The translations under genes and the position numbers were made by a program. Below are positions 8,701 through 16,403 of a DNA stretch of 35,963 bases, piece by piece. How positions within the stretch are numbered: the first letter of the stretch is position 1; the number at the start of each line of letters is the position of its first letter. Origin of the DNA: Bacteroidota bacterium (GTDB lineage: Bacteria > Bacteroidota > Bacteroidia > Bacteroidales > VadinHA17); NCBI GenBank assembly GCA_030618105.1, contig JAUXED010000013.1:1-35963 (forward strand), written 5' to 3'. The notes under the pieces are model-generated. The model made no database searches. It worked only from the letters and a program-made list of their open reading frames with translations, and was not told where the DNA came from.

Positions 8701-9308
8701 GAGGACTTGACCATGTTCTGGCATCAGGTGATGATTTCAATATTCTTGTTTTGGATACCGAAGTTTATTCCAATACAGGTGGACAATCCTCAAAAGCAAC
8801 CCCAATCGGAGCAGTTGCCAAGTTTGCCGCTTCAGGGAAAAAAATCCGTAAGAAAGATCTTGGCGCAATGGCTATGATTTATGGTTATGTGTATGTAACA
8901 CAAGTTGCTATGGGTGCCAGCCAGTCGCAATTTTTTAAGGTACTGAAAGAAGCTGAAGCTTATCCCGGACCTTCATTGGTTATTGCTTATGCACCTTGTA
9001 TTGCACATGGTCTCAAGAGAGGAATGCAACCACAAGTTGAGGCAAAAGCAGCAGTTGAAGCAGGCTATTGGCACTTATATCATTATAATCCATTGCTTGA
9101 AGCAGAAGGAAAGAATCCGTTTGTTCTGGATTCAAAAGAGCCTGACTGGGATAAATTCCAGGATTTTCTCAATTCGGAAGTAAGATTTGCCTCGTTGACA
9201 AAATCATTCCCCGATGAGGCAAAAGTATTGTTCAAAGCAGCTAAAGAGAGCGCACAGTGGAGATATAACTACTACAAGCGTATGGCAGATACCGAATATT
9301 CTAAGTAA
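5781..9308 (+). CDS. nifJ: Pyruvate:ferredoxin (flavodoxin) oxidoreductase, single-chain
   Basis: Oxidises pyruvate and CoA to acetyl-CoA and CO2 with reduction of ferredoxin, the main anaerobic route from glycolysis to acetyl-CoA. The 1175 residues match the homodimeric one-chain enzyme with domains in the usual order: the pyrimidine-binding TPP domain with YPITPSSTMAE and EMQSEGGASGAVHGA, transketolase C-like domain II, the gamma domain near 420-600 (GIGGDGTVGANKNS), and a two-cluster ferredoxin domain near 690-760 (CIQCNQCAYVCPHA and CTGCSNCADICP). The C-terminal TPP domain has ACPGCGETPY with the cysteines for the third cluster, then GGDGWAYDIGYGGLDH and YSNTGGQSSKATP, which bind TPP and Mg. 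It is monocistronic, with its own promoter and a strong terminator. Confidence 0.97.
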   Translation: MTKKKKFITLDGNTAASHIAYMFSEVACIYPITPSSTMAENVDEWAANGRKNIFGEKVEVSEMQSEGGASGAVHGAMQAGALSSTYTASQGLLLMIPNMYKIAAELLPAVFHVSARSVAAHALSIFGDHSDIYATRQTGFALLASGSVQEVMDLAAVSHLSAIKTSLPFLHFFDGFRTSNEVQKVEDIDQDELAKLIDYDALEKFRNNALNPEHPVTRGTAQNPDIFFQAKESINRFYEPVPDQVEAYMQEIKKLTGREYHPFNYYGAPDAENIVIAMGSVTDTIREVVDWLNKKGEKVGLISVHLYRPFSEKYFFNVLPETVKKITVLDRTKEPGANGEPLYLDVRNLFYRKENAPEIIGGRYGLSSKDTTPAHIISVFDNLKKKESKNHFTISIIDDVTFTSLPILEDVVVAPEGSYEAKFYGIGGDGTVGANKNSIKIIGESTDKYCQAYFEYDSKKSGGSTISHLRFGNHTIKSIYYVNTPDFVACHVPAYLWKFNILKGIKKGGTFLLNSIWDEEETKNKLPDSIKKTLAEKEINFYIINGTNIAEEIGLGTRTNTIMQSAFFKVSEVIPYDLSVKEMKELIQKTYGMKGEKIVNMNWAAVDKGGDVNKIDVPVEWKDLEPEVREKREDVPEFVRDVADRINRLEGDQVPVSAFVGREDGSFPAGTTQYEKRGVAVNVPEWIPENCIQCNQCAYVCPHAAIRPFLLTDEELKNAPEGTKTIEGKGGIKGYHYKIQVSVLDCTGCSNCADICPSKEKALIMKHLETQDAEIKRWDYMDKEVGYKENVVPKDKTIKNSQFAKPLFEFSGACPGCGETPYIKTITQLFGDRMMIANATGCSSIYGGTAPSSPYCTNDKGHGPAWANSLFEDNAEYGYGMAKGVNHLRNRIALKMKEALNDNLSDAVKDVFKEWIDNKDNAEGSRVASEKVLEVLKDEKSSVAKEILDLKQYLVKKSVWSFGGDGWAYDIGYGGLDHVLASGDDFNILVLDTEVYSNTGGQSSKATPIGAVAKFAASGKKIRKKDLGAMAMIYGYVYVTQVAMGASQSQFFKVLKEAEAYPGPSLVIAYAPCIAHGLKRGMQPQVEAKAAVEAGYWHLYHYNPLLEAEGKNPFVLDSKEPDWDKFQDFLNSEVRFASLTKSFPDEAKVLFKAAKESAQWRYNYYKRMADTEYSK

Positions 9309-9327
9309 ATAATTTATGTTACTTTAA

Positions 9328-9357
9328 GAAGGGTGGCATTGCCGCCCTTTTTTTTTA
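9328..9357 (+). terminator. Rho-independent terminator of the oxidoreductase gene
   Basis: Stem GGGTGGC/GCCGCCC (7 bp with one G-T pair), 3-nt loop ATT, then nine T. It begins about 20 bp after the stop codon. Confidence 0.92.
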
Positions 9358-9381
9358 ACACTATGCCTTTTATTATATTTG
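9351..9381 (+). promoter_or_regulatory. Putative ruvX promoter
   Basis: TATATTTG at 9374-9381 is a full -7 match. Nineteen bp upstream is TTTT (9351-9354), which is part of the T-tract of the preceding terminator. The -33 box is therefore imperfect but well placed. Confidence 0.5.
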
Positions 9382-9387
9382 TGTTTT

Positions 9388-9411
9388 GAATGAGTGAATG
9401 AGTAAATGGGA
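9388..9411. repeat. Short octamer array, 3 units
   Basis: gaatgagt, gaatgagt, aaatggga. The unit is the same family (AAATGAGT) as at 22234 and 29622. It lies at the start of the predicted ruvX leader. Confidence 0.7.
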
Positions 9412-9486
9412 AGAAAAGACGTTATAACTTTAGGCACTTCTTTATTAGTTACAAATGTTTTAATTAATTAAATAAAATTCTGTGGT

Positions 9487-9939
9487 TTGGGTAGATATTT
9501 AGGAATAGATTACGGGATGAAAAGAACCGGTTTGGCTGTAAGTGACCCGACAAAAACAATTGCCAGTCCGTTCACTACAGTTTTAACAAACGACCTGCAT
9601 TCTTTCATTGAATCTTATATAGCAGATGAAGAACTTGAGGGTTTTGTTATCGGATATCCACGCCAGATGAATAATGAACCATCTGAAGCAGTGAGATATA
9701 TAAATCCCTTTGTAAAATATCTCGAAAAGAAGTATTCATATATTCCGGTTTACCTGGTTGATGAACGGTTTACTTCTAAGATAGCCATGCAGGCAATGGT
9801 TTCAGGGGGTATGAAAAAACAAAAGCGCAGAGATAAGGCGAATGTGGATAAGATAAGTGCTGCAATTATCCTGCAGTCTTTCCTTGATCAAAAAAATCCA
9901 CAGTCCACAGTCGGCAATCTAAAAACCCGAAACCCGTAA
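9487..9939 (+). CDS. ruvX: Putative pre-16S rRNA nuclease / Holliday-junction resolvase homologue RuvX (YqgF)
   Basis: An RNase H-fold nuclease; the family matures the 5' end of 16S rRNA, and a role in recombination was proposed earlier. The N-terminus GRYLGIDYGMKRTGLAVSD carries the first catalytic Asp; EGFVIGYPRQMN and VYLVDERFTSKIA follow, and DKISAAIILQSFLD gives the last acidic residue. The only plausible start is TTG 9487, since an in-frame stop (TAA 9469-9471) lies just upstream and there is no ATG before the conserved motif. The family normally ends soon after SFLD. Here about 15 more residues, KNPQSTVGNLKTRNP, are encoded by two heptamer arrays that also supply the TAA stop. The gene precedes def by 71 bp. 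Confidence 0.92.
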   Translation: MGRYLGIDYGMKRTGLAVSDPTKTIASPFTTVLTNDLHSFIESYIADEELEGFVIGYPRQMNNEPSEAVRYINPFVKYLEKKYSYIPVYLVDERFTSKIAMQAMVSGGMKKQKRRDKANVDKISAAIILQSFLDQKNPQSTVGNLKTRNP

Positions 9940-9952
9940 CCCGAAACTTGTA
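9895..9952. repeat. Two heptamer arrays forming the ruvX C-terminus and stop
   Basis: The first array, aatccac, agtccac, agtcggc (9895-9915), is read as NPQSTVG. The second, acccgaa, acccgta, acccgaa, acttgta (9925-9952), is read as TRNP and contains the TAA at 9937-9939. The first shares 24 identical bp with the array at the end of miaA. Confidence 0.93.
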
Positions 9953-10010
9953 ACATTTTAGTCATTCAAACTATGAGGTAATTGAATAGTTGCAAAAAAA
10001 TTTAAATAAC

Positions 10011-10583
10011 ATGATATTTCCTGTTTACGTGTATGGACATCCGGTATTAAGAAAAGTAGCCGGTAATATTGATAAGGATTACAAAGATCTGCAACAGTTT
10101 ATAGCCGATATGTTTGAAACAATGTATGATTCTGACGGAATTGGCCTGGCAGCTCCACAGGCTGGCAAATCCGTTCGATTATTTGTTGTCGATACCACCT
10201 CACTTAAGGATGAAGATCCTTCACTTAAGGATTTCAAGAAGGTATTTATCAATCCATTAATTCTTGAAAGGACCGGTGAAATCTCTCCTTTCAATGAAGG
10301 ATGCCTTAGTATCCCCGGAATCAGGGAAGATGTATCGCGAGAATCAAAGATAAGGATATCATACTATGACAGGGATTTTAATTTTTATGATGAATGGTAT
10401 GACGGAATACGTTCAAGAATTATCCAGCACGAATATGATCATCTGGATGGTATTTTATTTACCGATCATTTAGCTCCTTTAAAAAAACGCCTTTTGAAAA
10501 ACAAACTGAATGGAATATCAAAAGGTAAATTCGATGTTGATTATAAAACAGTTCTTCCGGGGAAGAGGGGAAGAAGTAAGTAG
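10011..10583 (+). CDS. def: Peptide deformylase
   Basis: Removes the formyl group from the N-terminal methionine of new proteins; a cytosolic metal enzyme. The 190-residue protein has the three family motifs: GIGLAAPQAG (about 46-55), EGCLSIPG (about 96-103, Cys ligand) and QHEYDHLDG (about 141-149, two His ligands and the catalytic Glu). The start is ATG 10011, giving MIFPVYVYGHPVLR as in Bacteroidota homologues. A TTG seven codons upstream is in frame but unlikely. The tail GRSK ends on a TAG that lies inside the first unit of a heptamer array, followed in frame by two TAA codons. It probably forms an operon with ruvX. Confidence 0.95.
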   Translation: MIFPVYVYGHPVLRKVAGNIDKDYKDLQQFIADMFETMYDSDGIGLAAPQAGKSVRLFVVDTTSLKDEDPSLKDFKKVFINPLILERTGEISPFNEGCLSIPGIREDVSRESKIRISYYDRDFNFYDEWYDGIRSRIIQHEYDHLDGILFTDHLAPLKKRLLKNKLNGISKGKFDVDYKTVLPGKRGRSK

Positions 10584-10603
10584 TAATAAGTAAGTAGTAA
10601 GTA
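10576..10603. repeat. Heptamer array (GTAAGTA) over the def stop, 4 units
   Basis: gtaagta, gtaataa, gtaagta, gtaagta in strict phase. The def stop TAG is at 10581-10583 within the first unit boundary. Confidence 0.9.
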
Positions 10604-10611
10604 GCGATGTT

Positions 10612-10635
10612 AGAGACAAGGCATGCCTTGTCTCT
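10612..10635. repeat. Perfect 24-bp palindrome between two heptamer arrays
   Basis: AGAGACAAGG, CATG, CCTTGTCTCT: both arms match over all 24 bp. In RNA it gives a strong 10-bp hairpin with loop CATG, without a T-tract. It sits midway between def and the ComEC-like gene and could act as an attenuator, mRNA-processing site or dispersed repeat. Confidence 0.9.
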
Positions 10636-10638
10636 TGT

Positions 10639-10666
10639 AACCAGTGACCAGTAACAAGTAACCAGT
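10639..10666. repeat. Heptamer array (RACCAGT family), 4 units, just before a start codon
   Basis: aaccagt, gaccagt, aacaagt, aaccagt. It ends 4 bp before the ATG at 10671, so it occupies the place of a ribosome binding site. It is of the same unit family as 522-556. Confidence 0.9.
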
Positions 10667-10670
10667 CTGA

Positions 10671-12806
10671 ATGCTAAACCGGTTTTTTAGTGAAGTCCCC
10701 TTCCTGAGGCTTATATTGCCGTTTTGTTTAGGAATATTATCAGGGTTTGCTACTCAGTTAGAAAGAAATTTTCTGATTGTTGTATTAGTATTTCTTTTAA
10801 TGGTTATTGGTGCCGACCTAATCCTAAAAATTTCATCAAAATTTTCACGGGAATGGATATATGGGATTATTCTCCAGTTGATCCTGTTTGTATCCGGATT
10901 AATAGTTGTTGAATTACGAAGATCAACTCCTGATTACAGGGATCACCTGAATGGTCATAATCTGATAATTGCCGATTTAGTGGAGTTCCCTGAAGAAAAG
11001 CCCAACAGTTACAAGGCAATTGCCAGAGTAAGAGCAGTAAAAAATCTGGGGGACTGGAAACAAACAGGAGGGAGGTGTCTGATCTATTTTCGGAAAGATG
11101 ATAATTCAGCAAAACTTTTTCCAGGTGACAGGGTAGTTTTTATTTCCGGTTTCAGAGAGATACCTTTTAACGGGAATCCTTATGAGTTCAACTACAAAAA
11201 GTATATGCACCGGCACGGGGTATTTAAACAAATATTTCTTGAAACGGATGAATGGGAAAAGACAGGAGAGAATAAGGGAAGCCCGTTGCTTCTCGCAGCA
11301 GTGAAGATGCAGAATCATTTATTTCATAAATACAGGGAATATGGTTTGAAGGACGATGTGCTGGAGGTTGCAGGTGCTCTTACTTTGGGGCTTAGAGAAA
11401 AACTTGGGGACGAAATTAAGCAGTCATACAGGGTTTCCGGTGCAGTGCATATTCTCGCGATAAGCGGGTTGCATGTTGGTATCTTATATATGGTATTATT
11501 CTATTCTTTGTCATTTCTAAAAAAAACACGTTATGGAAAGATTGTTATGGTATTGGTTATTTTGTGTGCTTTATGGTTTTTTGCATTATTAACCGGTTTA
11601 TCCCCTTCAGTTCTCCGGGCAAGTACAATGTTTTCATTTGTTCTTATAGGCCAGTCTCTCAGACGTTATTCCAATGTGTATAACTCCCTGGCAATTTCAG
11701 CATTTATTCTTCTTTTTATTAATCCGACATTGATTTCTAATGTAGGATTTCAGTTGTCTTATTGTGCTGTGTTAGGTATTGTTATCCTTCAACCACGCCT
11801 GCATAATCTTATGCGCAGCAGATTATGGTTAATTGATAAAATTTCAGGTTTGGTTGCAGTGTCCATTGCTGCTCAACTGGCTGCATTTCCTCTGAGTTTG
11901 TATTATTTTCATCAATTCCCTGTTTATTTCTGGCTTACCAATATTATTGTAATTCCTTTTACAACACTGATACTTTATAGTGGATTCCTTTTTTTTGTAT
12001 TTTCATTCCAGCCACTTGTTGCCGGGTTTATTGGGAAAGTACAGGCATTATTAATAAATGGAATGAATGTTAGTGTTGAGACAATAAAAGATTTTCCGTT
12101 ATCAATAATTGATGGAGTCTATATTTCTGAGGCAGAAAGTGTAATTCTTTATTGTATTGTAATTTTTACAAGCCTGTTTTTAATTCGAAAAAAAGGTGCA
12201 TTTTTCCTTCCGGTACTTGGTTCCATTTTATTTTTGTTATCAATAAACCTGTATCAGTTGTACGAAGTGCTTAGGCAAAAAAGTGCCGTATTATACAATA
12301 TTAATGGTGTTACTGCAATAAATTTTATTAATGGCAGAACAAGTTATATGGTTCATGATGCCGGCGAAAAAAGCATGGATGATAGGCTTAATTATTATAC
12401 TGAAAATCATATGATTGCATCCGGTATTAAAGAAACGGTTATGTTTTCACTGGCATCTGTTTCAGAAGGCAGAACAGTATTTCGTGATAACTCTCTTTTC
12501 CTTTATAAAGGATTTGTAAATTATCATAATTCACATTTTTATATTTATTTTGATAATTTTCAAGGGACATTCAACGATGGAAAAAAGGTAAATGTTGATT
12601 ATCTTATTTATTCAAATCCTGAGGGTATGAATATTTGTAATTTAAAGAAAGGGATATCCTTTAATAAGCTGATAATAAGCTCTATGATACCTGAATGGAA
12701 AGCTCGTTTGCTTCAGGAAGAATGTGACAGAAACAACATTTTCTGTCACCGTGTAAGAGATGATGGCCCCTATATTTTCGGCTTTGAAAAGCAGGATTCA
12801 TTCTGA
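10671..12806 (+). CDS. comEC: ComEC/Rec2-family DNA-uptake channel protein
   Basis: Inner-membrane protein of the family that carries single-stranded DNA into the cytoplasm during natural transformation. The 711 residues start with two or three membrane helices (PFLRLILPFCLGILSGF and following), then a soluble OB-like DUF4131 region (about 90-180). The Competence domain starts near 230 with ALTLGLREKL and the conserved AVHILAISGLHVGI, and continues with LSPSVLRASTMF and SNVGFQLSYCAVLGIV over roughly eight helices. The C-terminal 170 residues lack the HxHxDH metallo-beta-lactamase motif of longer ComEC proteins; short forms are usual in this phylum. No other competence genes are nearby. The upstream 4 bp plus heptamer array leave no normal ribosome binding site, which is not rare in Bacteroidota. 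Confidence 0.93.
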   Translation: MLNRFFSEVPFLRLILPFCLGILSGFATQLERNFLIVVLVFLLMVIGADLILKISSKFSREWIYGIILQLILFVSGLIVVELRRSTPDYRDHLNGHNLIIADLVEFPEEKPNSYKAIARVRAVKNLGDWKQTGGRCLIYFRKDDNSAKLFPGDRVVFISGFREIPFNGNPYEFNYKKYMHRHGVFKQIFLETDEWEKTGENKGSPLLLAAVKMQNHLFHKYREYGLKDDVLEVAGALTLGLREKLGDEIKQSYRVSGAVHILAISGLHVGILYMVLFYSLSFLKKTRYGKIVMVLVILCALWFFALLTGLSPSVLRASTMFSFVLIGQSLRRYSNVYNSLAISAFILLFINPTLISNVGFQLSYCAVLGIVILQPRLHNLMRSRLWLIDKISGLVAVSIAAQLAAFPLSLYYFHQFPVYFWLTNIIVIPFTTLILYSGFLFFVFSFQPLVAGFIGKVQALLINGMNVSVETIKDFPLSIIDGVYISEAESVILYCIVIFTSLFLIRKKGAFFLPVLGSILFLLSINLYQLYEVLRQKSAVLYNINGVTAINFINGRTSYMVHDAGEKSMDDRLNYYTENHMIASGIKETVMFSLASVSEGRTVFRDNSLFLYKGFVNYHNSHFYIYFDNFQGTFNDGKKVNVDYLIYSNPEGMNICNLKKGISFNKLIISSMIPEWKARLLQEECDRNNIFCHRVRDDGPYIFGFEKQDSF

Positions 12807-12896
12807 ATTATGAAAAATTCCGGTAAAAATATTGGTTAATTATTCTGATTATCCCTTAATTTGCCAGACTGTTGAAGAATCAATAAATTAAGATCA

Positions 12897-14234
12897 ATGA
12901 GGATTATTATTGGAGGTGCCGGGGAAGTTGGAACACACCTGGCAAGGATTTTAAGTAATGAGAATCATGACATTGTAGTTATTGATCCTGATGAGGATAA
13001 ACTGCGTTTAATTGATTCATCATTGGATGTTATGGCTATGGTGGGTTCGGCTACTTCAATTGAGCTTCTTGAAGAATCCGGAATAAAAAAGGCTGATTTG
13101 TTTATTGCCGTTGCAAATACCGAGCATGCCAATATTACGGCTGCCATTCTTGGGAAAAAACTGGGCGCTAAAATAACAGTTGCCCGAATTGATAATAATG
13201 AATTTCTTAAGTATTCAAACACTAAGCTTTTCAGAAGCCTGGGAATTGATTACCTCATCTATCCTGAAAAGATTGCTTCAAGAGAGATAGTTGGTTTACT
13301 TCGACAGACAGGTACCACCGAATTCATTAATTTTACCGGTGGAATGCTTTCTTTATTTGTTTTGAAACTTGACAAAAATGCACCTGTTATAAATAAAACA
13401 TTGCAGGAAGTTTCCCGGAATAAAGGTGCCCTTAATTACAGGGCAGTGGCTATTACCCGCGATGGAGAAACAATAATACCGCGTGGTGATAATGTATTTA
13501 AACTAAATGATACAGTATATGTTGTATCAAACAAGGCAGGACTTGAAGATGTTTTGAAATATTCAGGCAAGGAACATTATGGTATCAAAAACCTTATGAT
13601 ATTGGGAGGAAGCCGGATTGGTAAATTGACGGCTATTAAGCTTGAAAATGAGTACCAGATTAAGTTGATTGAAATTGATAAGGCAAAAAGTATACAATTA
13701 GCAGATCTCCTGGAAAATACCCTGGTAATAAATGGTGATGGGCGTGATATCGACCTGCTTAATTCCGAGGGATTGCAGAATATGGATGCTTTTATTGCAG
13801 TTACAGGTAATTCTGAAACAAATATTCTCTCGTGCCAGCTTGCCCGGAAAATGGGTGTGAAGAAAACTATTGCAGAGGTTGAGAATATAGAATATATTAA
13901 TCTTGCCGAGAATATGGGAATTGATACCATAATAAATAAGAAACTTATAACTGCCAGCCGGATATCACGATTTACCATGAGTGCCCAGGTTTCTATGATC
14001 AAGTGTCTTACCGGTACTGATGCTGAAGCTCTTGAGTTCATTGTAAAACCCGGGTCAAAAATAACGAAAGGTCTTTTAAAGGATATTAATTTTCCCAAAG
14101 ATGCCCTGGTGGGAGGTATTATCAGGGGTAAAACAAGTTTTATTGCTACAGGTAAGTCCAGGGTTGAAGCAAATGACCGGGTTGTTGTTTTTGCTCTTCC
14201 GTCTGCTATACGCAAAATTGAAAGTTTCTTCTAG
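12897..14234 (+). CDS. trkA: Trk potassium-uptake system, regulatory NAD-binding subunit TrkA
   Basis: Peripheral membrane protein that gates the TrkH potassium channel in response to nucleotides. The 445 residues form two RCK halves. The first Rossmann domain opens MRIIIGGAGEVGTHLARIL (GxGxxG) with the acidic VVIDPDEDK; the first TrkA_C domain follows at about 145-225. The second Rossmann domain has LMILGGSRIGKLTAIKL near 233 and IEIDKAK, with the second TrkA_C domain at about 365-445. The gene ends 12 bp before trkH, so the two are almost certainly cotranscribed and act as one complex. Confidence 0.95.
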   Translation: MRIIIGGAGEVGTHLARILSNENHDIVVIDPDEDKLRLIDSSLDVMAMVGSATSIELLEESGIKKADLFIAVANTEHANITAAILGKKLGAKITVARIDNNEFLKYSNTKLFRSLGIDYLIYPEKIASREIVGLLRQTGTTEFINFTGGMLSLFVLKLDKNAPVINKTLQEVSRNKGALNYRAVAITRDGETIIPRGDNVFKLNDTVYVVSNKAGLEDVLKYSGKEHYGIKNLMILGGSRIGKLTAIKLENEYQIKLIEIDKAKSIQLADLLENTLVINGDGRDIDLLNSEGLQNMDAFIAVTGNSETNILSCQLARKMGVKKTIAEVENIEYINLAENMGIDTIINKKLITASRISRFTMSAQVSMIKCLTGTDAEALEFIVKPGSKITKGLLKDINFPKDALVGGIIRGKTSFIATGKSRVEANDRVVVFALPSAIRKIESFF

Positions 14235-14246
14235 CATAACTATACC

Positions 14247-15695
14247 ATGATAAATTTCAGGATTATCTTTAAGGTGCTGGGATTGCTCCTTTTACTGGAG
14301 GGGCTATTTATGCTTTTCGCGATTCCTTTTTCTTTGTATTATCATGATAATGACCTGGTACCTATATTAATATCTTCCGGAATTTCTATTATTGCCGGTG
14401 GACTTACATGGATATTCTTTATTAAAGCTCCAACAAGTTTTGGCAGGCGTGAAGGGTACATTATTGTTGCATTTTCCTGGATCATTTTTTCTTTCTTCGG
14501 CAGTTTGCCATTCGTGCTCAGCGGAGAGATCCCTGATTTTACAAATGCCTTTTTTGAAACCATGTCGGGTTTTACAACTACCGGTGCCTCTATCCTTAAT
14601 GATATTGAATCAATGTCTCACGGATTATTACTTTGGCGTAGTATGACACAGTGGATAGGTGGTATGGGAATTATTGTCCTTTCAATTGCTATTCTGCCCA
14701 TTCTGGGTGTTGGGGGTATGCAATTATTTATCGCTGAAGTTCCGGGTCCAACTCCCGATAAGCTTCATCCCAGGATTAAGGCTACTGCCACACGTCTTTG
14801 GGGTATTTATATAATTTTTACCGGACTTGAAGCTATATTATTATTGTTCGGTGGTATGGACTTATTTGATGCTGTATGTCATTCATTTACAACTATGGCA
14901 ACCGGTGGGTTTTCAACTAAACAAGCAAGTATAGCATTTTATGCCTCACCCTACATCCAATACGTTATTACATTTTTTATGTTCCTCGCCGGAACCAACT
15001 TTACCCTCTCATACTTTGCACTTCACATGAAGTTTGGAAAAGTATGGAAGAATGAAGAATTTCGCTTCTATGTTGGACTATTACTGGGTATTACTTTCAT
15101 TGTATCGACGGTTCTTTATTTTACTGAAAATCTGTCTGTTGAAGGATCATTCAGGAATGCAGTATTCCAGGTTGTATCAATTATAACAACTACCGGGTAT
15201 GTTACAGCAGATTATTCCAGATGGGTCCCGTTTTTATGGGTAATTATCCTTATGCTCATGTTCACCGGGGGGTCTGCCGGTTCAACCGGTGGAAGTATTA
15301 AGATGATGAGGATACTTTTGTTATTGAAAAACAGCTGGCTTGAATTGAAAAGAATGATCCATCCGAATGCTATTTTGCCTGTCAGGTTTAATCATCGTTC
15401 AGTTTCTTCACAGATAATCTCAAATGTTCTGGCTTTTATAATTTTTTATTTGTTAATTACTATTTTTGGAGTAATAGTTATTTCATTTCTGGGTTATGAT
15501 CTTGATTCATCTTTCGGGGCTGTTGCAGCTACTCTTGGCAATGTAGGCCCGGGAATAGGAGCAGTAGGACCGGCAGAAAACTATTATCATTTCTGCGATT
15601 TTGGCAAATGGTTCCTTTCATTTCTTATGTTAATGGGCCGGCTTGAACTGCTTACGGTTCTTGTAATATTCTCACCATCATTCTGGAGAAAGTAG
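14247..15695 (+). CDS. trkH: Trk potassium-uptake system membrane subunit TrkH
   Basis: Integral membrane channel for potassium uptake. The 482 residues contain four membrane-pore-membrane repeats. The selectivity-filter strands are visible: ETMSGFTTTGASIL (about 107-120), TTMATGGFSTKQAS (about 218-231), SIITTTGYVTADYS (about 312-325) and ATLGNVGPGIGAVGP (about 429-443). A GGSAGSTGGSIK loop follows the third repeat, as is typical of TrkH/KtrB. It is paired with trkA upstream. Its stop is 15 bp from the stop of the convergent tsaC-like gene, with no clear terminator between them. Confidence 0.96.
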   Translation: MINFRIIFKVLGLLLLLEGLFMLFAIPFSLYYHDNDLVPILISSGISIIAGGLTWIFFIKAPTSFGRREGYIIVAFSWIIFSFFGSLPFVLSGEIPDFTNAFFETMSGFTTTGASILNDIESMSHGLLLWRSMTQWIGGMGIIVLSIAILPILGVGGMQLFIAEVPGPTPDKLHPRIKATATRLWGIYIIFTGLEAILLLFGGMDLFDAVCHSFTTMATGGFSTKQASIAFYASPYIQYVITFFMFLAGTNFTLSYFALHMKFGKVWKNEEFRFYVGLLLGITFIVSTVLYFTENLSVEGSFRNAVFQVVSIITTTGYVTADYSRWVPFLWVIILMLMFTGGSAGSTGGSIKMMRILLLLKNSWLELKRMIHPNAILPVRFNHRSVSSQIISNVLAFIIFYLLITIFGVIVISFLGYDLDSSFGAVAATLGNVGPGIGAVGPAENYYHFCDFGKWFLSFLMLMGRLELLTVLVIFSPSFWRK

Positions 15696-15710
15696 GATAA
15701 TTGATAACTC

Positions 15711-16325
15711 TTAACCCCTGACCTGTCCTAATCCTTCCCTGATCACCAACGGTTCATCACCTGTGCAATCAATTATAGTTGATGCCTCATTTTTTCCATA
15801 GCCGCCATCAATAACAATGTCAACCAAATCCCGGTATTTTTCGAATATTAACTCAGGGTCAGTGGTATATTCAATAACATCATCAGGGTCGTGTATTGAG
15901 GTTGTAATAATGGGTCTTCCCAAACGGCGGACTATTTCAAGAACAATATTATTATCAGGGATCCTTATCCCAATGGTTTTCTTTTTGGTTTTAAATATTT
16001 TAGGCACCTGGCTGTTTGCATGTAAAATAAAAGTAAAAGGACCGGGAAGATTCTTTTTCATTAATTTAAAAATATCATTGTCAACTTGCTTTGTGTACTC
16101 GGAAAGATGGCTTAGATCATGAAAGATAACAGAGAAGTCGGATTTTGACGGATCTACTCCCTTAATACGTGCCACCTTTTCAACAGCCCGGTGATTTTTC
16201 AAATCACATCCCAGTCCATAAACGGTATCGGTAGGATATATTATAAGCCCACCATCATCAAATGTTTTTACTACTTCTTCTAAAAGTTTTTCGCTAGGAT
16301 TTTCTGTGTAAATTTTAACTAGCAT
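15711..16325 (-). CDS. tsaC: L-threonylcarbamoyladenylate synthase (TsaC/Sua5 YrdC-domain family)
   Basis: Makes threonylcarbamoyl-AMP from threonine, bicarbonate and ATP, the first step of the t6A37 modification of ANN-decoding tRNAs. The 204 residues cover one YrdC domain: GLIIYPTDTVYGLGCD (about 27-42), VARIKG (residues about 51-56) with KSDFSVIFHDLS, LPGPFTFIL (about 91-99), TIGIRIPDN (about 117-125), PIITTSIHDPDD and EASTIIDCTGDEPLVIREG. The usual KxR of the YrdC site is RIKGVDPSK here. It lacks the C-terminal Sua5 domain, so it is the short TsaC type. It is transcribed alone; the region upstream holds an inverted repeat and SRP RNA. Confidence 0.9.
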   Translation of the reverse strand: MLVKIYTENPSEKLLEEVVKTFDDGGLIIYPTDTVYGLGCDLKNHRAVEKVARIKGVDPSKSDFSVIFHDLSHLSEYTKQVDNDIFKLMKKNLPGPFTFILHANSQVPKIFKTKKKTIGIRIPDNNIVLEIVRRLGRPIITTSIHDPDDVIEYTTDPELIFEKYRDLVDIVIDGGYGKNEASTIIDCTGDEPLVIREGLGQVRG

Positions 16326-16403
16326 TTTATTACATTTAGCCTAATCCGTTGATTTTACTAAGCAAGGGTGTAAAAGTATTAAAATATTTTAAAGAGTGAA
16401 AAA

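Noticed and set aside
10671-12806. ComEC-like gene as a truncated pseudogene because it lacks the metallo-beta-lactamase domain
   Set aside because: The frame is intact, the Competence domain is complete, and short forms are usual in this phylum.
13577-14215. 212-codon open frame on the minus strand inside trkA
   Set aside because: It lies fully antisense to a well-supported gene, has no recognisable domain and is explained by trkA codon composition.
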